Shown here piece by piece: positions 7,435 through 15,647 of a stretch of DNA of 47,766 bases. The stretch spans positions 1 through 47,766 of the forward strand of contig JBBIRB010000019.1 in assembly GCA_037442025.1 (NCBI GenBank), written 5' to 3'. The translations under genes and the position numbers were made by a program. This DNA is from UBA2287 sp037442025. GTDB lineage: Bacteria; Bacteroidota; Bacteroidia; Bacteroidales; Tenuifilaceae. The notes beneath the pieces are model-generated. The model made no database searches. It was not told the origin of the DNA and was given only the letters and a program-made list of their open reading frames with translations. How positions within the stretch are numbered: the first letter of the stretch is position 1; every line of letters starts with the position of its first letter.

Positions 7435-7908
7435 CTAGTTTTTTAAGTCGCGAATCAATTCATCTATTTGAGGCTGGTTTAGCTTCGACACGCTTTGCGA
7501 TACCCCCGATACCTTCCTCACAATAAGTTTTTCGAAGAAGTTCATTTTTTCGATACAGAACTCGCCACCCAAAGCTCTTGCACTGAAGGCATGCCGGCGA
7601 AGCAACTCGGGGAAAGCTCCCGTAAGTTCGGCCTCGAATTGGGGTTCGTTCATTCCACAAATAAAAAGCGCCACGCGCTTTTGGAGCAGCGCAACCATGT
7701 TTTGTTTGCAGAACTTCTTTACCCTTCCCTGAATTTGCCCAGCATGAATGGAGCCACCAACAACTACCTGGTTGTATCCGTTCAAGTCGATGTTAATACT
7801 ACTTTTTAAGTTGAACAGGTGGGCGCTTTCGCCAAGAGCATCCCTAATTTGCATGGCAACCCTTTCGGTAGTTCCATGTGTCGATGCGTAAATAATAGCT
7901 GTTTTCAT
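7435..7908 (-). CDS. Cytosolic flavodoxin-domain protein (HemG-like)
   Basis: A 157-residue flavodoxin_5/HemG-like protein without a signal peptide. The FMN phosphate loop YASTHGTTERVA lies at the N-terminus, followed by QVVVGGSIHAGQIQ and ALFICGM, which fit the second and third flavin-binding loops. Length matches menaquinone-dependent protoporphyrinogen oxidase HemG, but no haem gene is nearby, so a general flavodoxin-like electron carrier is equally possible. The ATG at 7908 begins directly at the first beta strand. It is the first gene of the three-gene minus-strand operon and is paralogous to 5985-6581. Confidence 0.82.
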   Translation of the reverse strand: MKTAIIYASTHGTTERVAMQIRDALGESAHLFNLKSSINIDLNGYNQVVVGGSIHAGQIQGRVKKFCKQNMVALLQKRVALFICGMNEPQFEAELTGAFPELLRRHAFSARALGGEFCIEKMNFFEKLIVRKVSGVSQSVSKLNQPQIDELIRDLKN

Positions 7909-7937
7909 ATTTTTAAGTTTTTGGTTGGAACGCCTAT

Positions 7938-7966
7938 GACACGGATTTAACTGATTAACGCAGATA
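7938..7966. repeat. Fragment resembling a common intergenic repeat
   Basis: The bases here contain ACACGGAT and then GATTAACGCAGAT, a phrase type that recurs in intergenic DNA of many Bacteroidota and related genomes. Only one copy is in the window. It lies between the flavodoxin gene and the outer-membrane protein gene, with no coding frame. Confidence 0.3.
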
Positions 7967-8039
7967 AATACTTTAATGGTTTGAAGTATCAAAATGTAAA
8001 TCGGAGAAAAGCAGTTGAATTAGCGTGTTCAGCGTTCTA

Positions 8040-8726
8040 TTAAAACTGATAAACTACCCCGTACTTAACGAATGAGGTGCCAGGCATTTCGAACTCGGTG
8101 CGGTTGTAGAAATCGGTATAGGCTCTCGAACCCCTGTAACCTTCGATATAGAAACCCAGTTTAGCACCACTCTTCAGGGTAAAAGGTGTGGATGAAACTC
8201 CAAATAGTGCTCCATTGCTGAATGCTTTTGTAGAGTAGTGGGGCAAATTTGCAGAGTTACTATTAATCCCAATTATGTTGAATTGCGCCATGTACCCAAC
8301 CTTAATTTGAAAAAGCCCTTCGGGATGGTTCTTTTTAAATAATCCGAGGCTGTAGGCAACTGGTACCATAAACTGCGAAACGCTCAGTTTTCGTTCACCT
8401 ACAAAGCTATTAATTGGGTCGTTGTATGTGAACGTTTGGCTACTGAACATGAAGTCGGTACCCGTTTCAATGGCGTTTCGTTTAACCGGAAGTTGAACCC
8501 TTGTTCCAATGTTTACTCCCGTTCTGGTTGCCCCCGAGTAGGCATCGACCTGCGCGTTAGGCACCACCGACATATCGGTATTTTCGGTAACACCACCCTT
8601 GTTCAGTCCGGCCTGAATGCGATAGCGCGGTTTCCATGCTGTTTCGTTGGTGGGCGTTTTTGTTGCAGTACACCCCAATACAAGGGTAATTGCAAATAGC
8701 AGTGAGGTTTTAATAAATCCTTTCAT
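8040..8726 (-). CDS. Putative outer-membrane beta-barrel protein with lipoprotein-type leader
   Basis: A 228-residue exported protein. The leader ends in VLGC (Cys 19), a good lipobox. The remainder is built of alternating strands with aromatic ends (VNIGTRVQLPV, KLGFYIEGYRG) and terminates in KYGVVYQF, with the final phenylalanine typical of outer-membrane barrels. I see no named domain. ATG at 8726 is preferred over an in-frame TTG three codons upstream. It reads away from the large secreted-protein gene, in a gap of about 220 bases. The function is unknown. Confidence 0.7.
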   Translation of the reverse strand: MKGFIKTSLLFAITLVLGCTATKTPTNETAWKPRYRIQAGLNKGGVTENTDMSVVPNAQVDAYSGATRTGVNIGTRVQLPVKRNAIETGTDFMFSSQTFTYNDPINSFVGERKLSVSQFMVPVAYSLGLFKKNHPEGLFQIKVGYMAQFNIIGINSNSANLPHYSTKAFSNGALFGVSSTPFTLKSGAKLGFYIEGYRGSRAYTDFYNRTEFEMPGTSFVKYGVVYQF

Positions 8727-8885
8727 CGTTTTCAATTTTAATGTTACGATGCAAAGGAAGGAGATAAGGAAGTTTTAAGAGTATCAGTTTGCCGAAACGA
8801 GGTATCAATAAAGCAAAAAATGGGTGTCAAATAAAGTAATACCCTCCTATTAATCAATAAATGAATTGCTTATGCTTAGTGCATT

Positions 8886-8915
8886 TAAAAACAGGGCGCC
8901 CAAAAGCGCCCTGTT
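8886..8915 (-). terminator. Rho-independent terminator after the large T9SS protein gene
   Basis: A perfect ten-base-pair GC-rich stem (8890-8899 with 8906-8915, loop CCAAAA) is followed on the minus strand by five Ts. It lies about 30 bases after the stop of 8946-13085. Confidence 0.9.
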
Positions 8916-8945
8916 CAACCAAAAAAACCAAAAACCAGAGAAAAA

Positions 8946-11900
8946 CTACCGCTTAACCTGAACCCTCTTAACAGTTAGGCCAACGGTGGTATGCACCTGA
9001 ACAATGTATGTTCCCACGCTCAGGGTTGAAATATCTAATTGTGTAGTAAAACCACTAGCGCTGCTTATCAGAACCTGCTGTCCCAGCATATTTAAAACCT
9101 TAACATGCTGAATGGGTTGCGATGATTCAATATTTAATGCATGGCTTGCTGGATTTGGATAAACCGATATGGATCCGAGCATATTTTCGTTAATTGAAGT
9201 TTCAACTTCGAAATTGGCGTATAAAGTAATGTTGGTTGCTGGAATGGTATAGTTGAAGGTAGGAAGCGTGGAAATTATTCCCAATTCAGTTTCGGTCCAG
9301 TTTACAACCCTATACCCGCTGTTGGGTGAAGCAGAAAGTTCAACAACGGTTCCCGCTGCAAAGGTTCCACCTCCCAAAACGCTACCCCACTCAGCCGGAT
9401 TTGCAATAAGCGTAAGCGTGCTAATGGGTGCAGGTCCAACTTCGAGCGTTACAGGAATGATAACTACCGAGTTTTCGGAGTCGTTGCTGGTTATTCGAAT
9501 ATTAGCATAGTATGTTCCCGATGGGAGCCCCTCGGCATTGTAATGAACGCCCAATTCTTCCTGATTGCTGGCTTCAACTACCGAAGTAATGTTGCTTAGC
9601 GACAACCAATCCATTCCGTTGAATGTAAGGTTTGCACGAATGTTCCAGTTACGACTCAGGCCATAATCGCTTAGGCGTTCCCATTCGGTTGCGTTCATAC
9701 TAATCCAGTTGCCATCGCTTGCAGCAGGGCCAGCATCGATGCCCAGAATGAAGTTTCCGGCGGAATGTGTAGTTTCAACTCCTACCCAAATATCGGTTCC
9801 TGTAATAGCAAGAGGCGCTGAAAGGTCGATACGGTTCCAGCTATTATCGGTTGGAACGAATACTTGCTCATGCAGAATTTCACCAGGCGATGTGGTTGTC
9901 CCCGCATTCCAAATTATAAGTTTGAATGAGGTTGGAGCGTCCTTTACAAAAACATCGACCGATTGCAGCTCGTAACCTTCGTAAACTGCCGTTAGTTCCG
10001 ATGGGAAACGGGAGGCACCAAAGAAAGTTCCCCCGCTTGTAAGTCCAATAGCATCTACATTATCGCCATCGTAGTTAAGAGTTGTTCCCTTGTGCTGGGC
10101 TTTTGCATTTGGTTGTGCAGTTACCCTAGTAGTAGCCAAACTAATATTGCCCAATTTGGTTTCTTTCCCAACAGGAACACTCTTCACCTTGGGTTCGCCA
10201 GTAGTATACAGAACCAATGCATTGTAATTAAGGAAACCTGTTCCCGCGTTGCCAATATTTACTGTTGTTGAGGAGCTGCCACCCCAATCGAGGCTCTGAC
10301 TTAATTGTAAAGGATTAACCTCAATGGTTGGCGAACCTGGGCTGAGGTCGAGCATAAAGCTAATCCACACGCCTCCGGGTAATTCGGCTGCGCCGATGAA
10401 TTTATTGCCATCGGGGGTTACATCGTTCACGCTGAAGAAAATCCAGTCGGCTGCATCGAACCAACCCCTGTTTTGCACATAATCGTTAAAGGTTTCCATG
10501 CTGCCATCGGGGTGCCTTACAAAAGCACGACGGGTAGGGGGTAGAGGAGGAAAACTTTCGTTAGTGTAGCCAAACACGGTTCCGTCGTCGAGAACTTTAA
10601 TAGGACTAATGATACCCGAGTTCAATGTATTTTGGAAAAGTGTAATACCCTCGGTTGGCGACCATAAATACCCATCGCTGCCAATTGAACCTGTTACATA
10701 GTTACCACTTGCCGATGCGCCAGCTGCTTCGCCGTACTGAGTTTCGTCAATTAAAATCATTTCGTCGTTGTACCAAATTGCTGCTGTTCTAGTCCAGTTG
10801 GGCTCTGCCCATCCGTAAATAACACTTCCGTTGGCGCTAATACCATTGGCTCTGGTGTTGGCAGTAAAGTCGGGCGAAAGGGTTACGTAGCCATCCTCTT
10901 GGGTCCACTTTATGGCCTTAACACTAAAGTCGGGATACCACTGCATACCAACCACCGTGGTGCCATCGGGTGTAATTCCATATGCTGAGTTGTAGAAAGA
11001 ACCAAAAAATTCGGGAACCTCTGGGTTCATGCCCAAGAACTGCCACTGCTGCTTCGACCTGTCCCATATTCCGGCGGTACTAACCTCAATCCCATCGAAA
11101 GTAAATTCGGTGTCGTATGTTCCAACAGCTAAGCCGGTGTTTGTAATTCCCAAGGCTTCACCTGCAAAGTCAACAGCACCATTAAACATGGCCCATTGGT
11201 AGCTAATTTTGCCACCAAACTGGCTTCCCGAAACGTACCTGCCATCGGCAGAAATAGCTGTTGGGAATGTATATTCAGGGTAAATAATCTCTAAGTTAGT
11301 TACTTGTGCTTCCCTTACAGTAAGATTTACAACCACTGTAATTGTTGGGTTTTCGGTGTCGTTGCTGGTAATGTTAATGTTTGCGCTGTAGGTTCCCAAT
11401 TCGAGCCCAGCAGCATCGAACGCAACCGATATGGTGCTGCTCGACTTAGCAGGAATGCTGCCCGAAAGGGGATTGGCAGTAAGCCATCCATCGCCATCAA
11501 CGAATTCAATGTCAATATCGAAGGTAAGATTCTGGATACCATCGTTACTAATTTTGAAGCTTTTTGTACCTGCGCCCTCAACTCCAACTACCTGATTAAT
11601 GGAAGGTGTACTAATACTAATTACAGGAGAATCGTCAATTTCTTCGCCTAAAGCAATATCGTCAACTACCCAGTAATGTGCGTACTCGCCTTCGTACCTG
11701 AATGCAAAATATATATCCTGTCCGGCATACGCTTGAAGGTTAATGAATTGCTGAACCCAACCCTCGGTAACCGATTCGGGTGTCCAAACCTCCACAAAAT
11801 CGCCATCGGTGGGATTGCCGCTGTTGGTGCTAACATGAACACTATTCTTGCTATAATATAACGCATCACCCACATAGTTCCAGAAAGTAAGGTAGAAATA

Positions 11901-13085
11901 ACCTTCGGTTGGAATGGTGATTTTTGGAGATACTAACCAACCGTCCTGTGGGGTCCATCCAAAGCCATGGTAAGCCGAATATTGTCCATCTGGTGTATTG
12001 TTAAACCAACTTAGTGTCCAGTCATTTTCGTCGCCATCGGTATTGTAAGTCGACCAGCCAATAGGTGGAAAATCTTCCCCTTCGAAATTTTCGGTAAAGG
12101 GATACACATTTACATCAACCACATTAAGGGTAACCTGAACCGTAACGGTTGGGTTTGCTGGGTCGTTGGTAGTAATATTTACATTGGCTTGGTATGCTCC
12201 AGCGGCCAAACCGTTTGCATCGAAATTGAGGATAACTTCGGTACTCATTTGGCTATCAACGCTTCCGCTAGCAGGAACTACTTCTAACCATCCGCTGGCA
12301 TCTGCATACTCAATTTCTGTGTCGAATGTAAGCTCTGTTAAACCGAAGTTGGCTAGTTCGAGGGTTTTGGAGCCTGCTCCGTCGAGCCCAAGGTTACTGG
12401 TAACCTCCAAACTACTCAACCCTAGTGCTGGTGAATCGTCGACCAACGAAACATCGTCAATGTTCCAAAAGTGCCCATACTGGTCGCCTTCGTACCTGAA
12501 AGCAATGTAAATATCCTGTCCTACATACTCCTGAAGGTTCACAAAGAAATGGGTCCAAATCCATCCGTCGTTCGAAACACCTACCCATTTTTCGACGAAT
12601 TGGCCATCGGCCGGGTTGGGGCTGCCCGTACTAATAAGTACGCTATTCTTTTTGTACGACCACCCATTCCCCAAAAAGCTCCAAAACGAAAGGTAATGAA
12701 ACCCGTTGGCAGGAACGGTTATCTGGGGTGTAACCAGCCAATTGTCTACCGAACTGGCTTCGGTGGTGTACTCATGGTATGCAGAAGATGACCCGTTTGG
12801 GGTATGATTCTGCGTTGCACTCTGCTCCCAGTTTACGGAGTTGTCCAGAAGGTTATAAACCGCCCAGCTCGTAGGGGGAAAAGTTCCTAGCTCAAAATCC
12901 TCCACAAAGGGAGACGACTTTGATGCCAAAGGCGCTGGAGTCACCTTTGGTTTAACAACGGCCTTGCTGTTGGTGCGATTAACGTTGCGTTCTTGTGAGG
13001 CGAAAACACCCGAGGCGCCAAACACAAATAGAATTAGAGCCAGAGCCGCCAGCCTAATTCGATAAAATGTAGAGGTTTTAAGCAT
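8946..13085 (-). CDS. Large multidomain T9SS-secreted protein (cleaved-adhesin and HAF-type modules)
   Basis: A 1379-residue secreted protein. In order: signal peptide about 1-29; a cleaved-adhesin / choice-of-anchor J type beta-jellyroll about 60-215; an Ig-like module about 222-326; a second jellyroll about 330-480 and Ig-like module about 487-592; a region about 600-915 of repeated ISADGRYVSGS / ITPDGTTVVG units like extracellular HAF beta-propellers; a third Ig-like module split by an insert of roughly 150 residues; a divergent InlB B-repeat about 1243-1295; and a T9SS type A sorting domain at the end (SVYPNPASHALNI, then LDISTLSVGTYIVQV). The last domain directs export through the type IX system and attachment at the surface. 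Probably an adhesin or scaffold; no protease catalytic motif seen. Confidence 0.9.
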   Translation of the reverse strand: MLKTSTFYRIRLAALALILFVFGASGVFASQERNVNRTNSKAVVKPKVTPAPLASKSSPFVEDFELGTFPPTSWAVYNLLDNSVNWEQSATQNHTPNGSSSAYHEYTTEASSVDNWLVTPQITVPANGFHYLSFWSFLGNGWSYKKNSVLISTGSPNPADGQFVEKWVGVSNDGWIWTHFFVNLQEYVGQDIYIAFRYEGDQYGHFWNIDDVSLVDDSPALGLSSLEVTSNLGLDGAGSKTLELANFGLTELTFDTEIEYADASGWLEVVPASGSVDSQMSTEVILNFDANGLAAGAYQANVNITTNDPANPTVTVQVTLNVVDVNVYPFTENFEGEDFPPIGWSTYNTDGDENDWTLSWFNNTPDGQYSAYHGFGWTPQDGWLVSPKITIPTEGYFYLTFWNYVGDALYYSKNSVHVSTNSGNPTDGDFVEVWTPESVTEGWVQQFINLQAYAGQDIYFAFRYEGEYAHYWVVDDIALGEEIDDSPVISISTPSINQVVGVEGAGTKSFKISNDGIQNLTFDIDIEFVDGDGWLTANPLSGSIPAKSSSTISVAFDAAGLELGTYSANINITSNDTENPTITVVVNLTVREAQVTNLEIIYPEYTFPTAISADGRYVSGSQFGGKISYQWAMFNGAVDFAGEALGITNTGLAVGTYDTEFTFDGIEVSTAGIWDRSKQQWQFLGMNPEVPEFFGSFYNSAYGITPDGTTVVGMQWYPDFSVKAIKWTQEDGYVTLSPDFTANTRANGISANGSVIYGWAEPNWTRTAAIWYNDEMILIDETQYGEAAGASASGNYVTGSIGSDGYLWSPTEGITLFQNTLNSGIISPIKVLDDGTVFGYTNESFPPLPPTRRAFVRHPDGSMETFNDYVQNRGWFDAADWIFFSVNDVTPDGNKFIGAAELPGGVWISFMLDLSPGSPTIEVNPLQLSQSLDWGGSSSTTVNIGNAGTGFLNYNALVLYTTGEPKVKSVPVGKETKLGNISLATTRVTAQPNAKAQHKGTTLNYDGDNVDAIGLTSGGTFFGASRFPSELTAVYEGYELQSVDVFVKDAPTSFKLIIWNAGTTTSPGEILHEQVFVPTDNSWNRIDLSAPLAITGTDIWVGVETTHSAGNFILGIDAGPAASDGNWISMNATEWERLSDYGLSRNWNIRANLTFNGMDWLSLSNITSVVEASNQEELGVHYNAEGLPSGTYYANIRITSNDSENSVVIIPVTLEVGPAPISTLTLIANPAEWGSVLGGGTFAAGTVVELSASPNSGYRVVNWTETELGIISTLPTFNYTIPATNITLYANFEVETSINENMLGSISVYPNPASHALNIESSQPIQHVKVLNMLGQQVLISSASGFTTQLDISTLSVGTYIVQVHTTVGLTVKRVQVKR

Positions 13086-13124
13086 CGATATCGGTTTTAA
13101 AATGAGTAATATGGTTATTTATAT

Positions 13125-13295
13125 TTACTTGTTTGGGTCTTTTTTTAACTCGGTATTCTCAAAAGCATCGGGGCCACCAAAATGCTTTAGCAACTTTTTT
13201 AAAGCCATGTTCTTGGTTCGGTTCTGCTCAATTAGGCTTTTAACCCTTCGGGTTGTGTTGCTGTTTTCCTTCGAACTTGCTTGTGGCCTTTTCAT
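13125..13295 (-). CDS. Small basic protein, possibly real
   Basis: A 56-residue frame starting MKRPQASSKE and containing RVKSLIEQNRTKNMALKKLLKHF, a likely amphipathic helix, in the 380-base gap between the two secreted-protein genes. It is strongly basic. A near-consensus -7 box (CATCTTTG, minus strand, 13341-13348) lies 45 bases before the start, and a small palindrome is at 13311-13325. I do not recognise the family. It could be spurious, but length, composition and promoter support a gene. Confidence 0.45.
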   Translation of the reverse strand: MKRPQASSKENSNTTRRVKSLIEQNRTKNMALKKLLKHFGGPDAFENTELKKDPNK

Positions 13296-13465
13296 GGTTG
13301 AAAATTTCAAAACAATATTATTGTTGTTTGTAACTTGTTGCAAAGATGTTGATGGCACTTTACAACTACTTAACCCATTTTACTTTGCTACAATACTGCT
13401 ACAATAAATTGTATTTATCTGTCTGTCTATTTGTTAGTCTCAATTCGAAATTGAAATACGAGTGC

Positions 13466-15392
13466 TTAATCGATTACGATTCGTTGGTTAGTGGTTCCTG
13501 TTTTTGTTGAAACAACAACAATGTAAAGCCCGCGTTGTAGGGTTTCTGTGTTTACTCTAACATTATTGGAGTTCACATTCATTGAGAATACCACACTACC
13601 AAGGGCGTCGATTACACGAACTCCTACGATTTCTGAATTGGAATTAACTATAAAATTACCTTTTGCCGGATTGGGATAAACGCTTACAACTGGCATCTGA
13701 ACGCTGCTAATTGACGTACCGCTTTGTGTTAGTTCAATATTCTGGGTAACGTTGCTGCCCGCTACCACTAGCTCGCCGTTCAAGGTGTTGTAACCGCTCA
13801 ACGATATACTGTATGTATAGGTACCGTCATCTATCTGGTAAAACGAGTAGCTACCTGCTGCATTAGTAGTGTTACCAAGAGTTACAATGGCATTTTCAAG
13901 AGTATTTCCATCGGCATCCTTAATGTTGAAGAGAACTTTGTAGAAATTTTTCGACAAATCCCATTGCAACAAGAAACCTGCAGTGTGGTCGGAATAGAAT
14001 GTATTACCCTCGATAAAATCTACGTAATCGATTGATGCACCTATAGCCATTACAATATCATTATCCAGCACAACCGAGTTGTTGTATTCAACAATTGAAC
14101 TAATGCCCTGACCGTAGAGTGCAAAAGCCTTTTCGAATTCGCCATCGCCATCGATTATTACCTGAAACATACCCAAACTATTGGGGCTTTGCATTTCAAT
14201 TACCTTGTGCCCCTGAAAGTAAAAAGGGGTATAGCTATCGAACCCACCACCAATAAAAATTCTATCGCTCTCGGTAATACTGAGGTTAAAGGCGCGCGAG
14301 TCGAACTCACTACCCATGCTCCTTAGCCATTGCAACTCGAAATTGCTATTGAACTTGGCCACGTAGGCATCGTCGTAACCGTAGGTTATGGGCCGCTGAC
14401 CGTTTATATTGAAATCCGACTCCGACTCGAAATAGCCTGTTGCTATTAAACTTCCTTTGCTATCGAATTTTAGCTGGGCAATATTTTGGTTCGAGGCGCT
14501 TCCGTAGGCAGTGGCATTTAAAACTTCGGCATTCGATGCCGAAATTTTTACCAGCGCAATCCAATCGTTGGAACCATCACCCTCAAAAGGAAGAATGATT
14601 TCATCTAAATCCATTGGTTTCGAATAGTGAAGCGCTAAATAAACATCATCACTATTGGTAATAAGCGTCCTGGGGAACGACCACCCCGACTCGCCCTCCG
14701 AGACAAAGTTGAAGCACCTGCCCCACTGGGTTTCCCCATCCGAATTGAGTTTAGCCATATAGGTAAGCGCGCCCCAACCCTCCTGCGAATATTCAAATTN
14801 NNNNNNNNNCCATTTCAAAACTCACATTGGTGTAGCCCGTTATGTAAATGTTGTTTCCGGCATCAACTGCTACTCTGCTAGTAATAAGATTGTAATACTC
14901 ATCGTTGGGGATTATTGGTTTGTACCATACCAAACTACCATCGGTTCCCGAGAACTTTGCTACTACTCCACGAGTAGTCCATTCCATATTTGGCTGGTAA
15001 ACTAATTCGCCGTTTATATATACAGGCTCATTAGAGGTTGAAAATCCAACAGCAATAATGTTCTTGTCGTTATCAAGTGCCATGTCGAAAAAGTTTTCGT
15101 AACCCTCGCCCACCATGGTGGTGTGCCAAATTACATTCCCTTCCAAGTCCATTTTGGTAAGAAGGGCGTTGCTACTGGTGCTTGTGGGAAGGGTAATTCC
15201 TTCGAAATCGGCGTTTAAAGTCCAATATCCATTGCAAATAATGGTTTGACCATCGAACAGAATGTTGTTAAATGAACTTGGTTCGTGCCCGTCGATGTGT
15301 TTGCTCCAGTTGGCATAGGTGTGTTGCGAGAAGCCAATTTTAAAGCTTAACTGAAGAAGTAAGAAAATGAATAGTACTTTGCTTTTCATCAT
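13466..15392 (-). CDS. T9SS-secreted protein, interrupted by an assembly gap
   Basis: One gene broken by the N-run at 14800-14809. The N-terminal part (from ATG 15392 or 15389) has a signal peptide ending near GFSQ, followed by SBBP-like beta-propeller repeats (KMDLEGNVIWHTT, IYITGYTN). The C-terminal part continues the repeats (LIATGYFESESDFNINGQ), then a carboxypeptidase-regulatory-like beta-sandwich (ENAIVTLGN, GTYTYSISLSGY) and a T9SS sorting domain (VSVYPNPAKGNFIV). The two parts are in different frames only because ten Ns is a placeholder. A true gap length divisible by three would join them. It is predicted to be surface-exposed. Function beyond secretion is unknown. Confidence 0.8.
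14800..14809. other. Assembly gap (10 Ns)
   Basis: Ten consecutive Ns inside the secreted-protein gene mark a scaffold join of unknown real length. Frame analysis of both sides says the missing length is a multiple of three if both flanks are otherwise correct. Confidence 0.98.
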
Positions 15393-15422
15393 AATAAGAT
15401 TTAATTTTAAAAGGTATGATGG

Positions 15423-15525
15423 AACCCACATGTAACTGATTTATTACTATCGTGTATGTGTTTGTAAAAACATGTGGGTTTCATATTGGGAACATTCAGG
15501 TTTAACTTGACCTTGAATATGTTCC
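15423..15525. promoter_or_regulatory. Two tandem inverted repeats upstream of the T9SS protein gene
   Basis: AACCCACATGT at 15423-15433 has its exact reverse complement at 15470-15480, giving an 11-base-pair stem with a 36-base loop. Beside it, 15489-15501 and 15510-15525 form an imperfect stem of about 13 pairs with two bulges. No T-tract follows on the minus strand. They lie in the 255-base gap between the TPR-LuxR regulator and the secreted-protein gene. Operator sites or a structured 5' leader are possible. Confidence 0.45.
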
Positions 15526-15647
15526 ACAATCTTAGTTATCGATGGCTGGAAATGGAAAAATTGGGCATGCACTTGAATGCAACAAACGGGCAGATTGAAT
15601 TTCACAAAACTGCTACAGGCTGATGTAATAAACTGTTTTTATGACGC

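Noticed and set aside
7435..7908. Firm assignment as hemG
   Set aside because: The domain fits HemG, but no haem-synthesis gene is near and a paralogue is exported, so a general flavodoxin role is as likely.
15489..15525. Terminator of the TPR-LuxR gene
   Set aside because: The stem is bulged, no T-tract follows on the minus strand, and it lies more than 120 bases after the stop codon.
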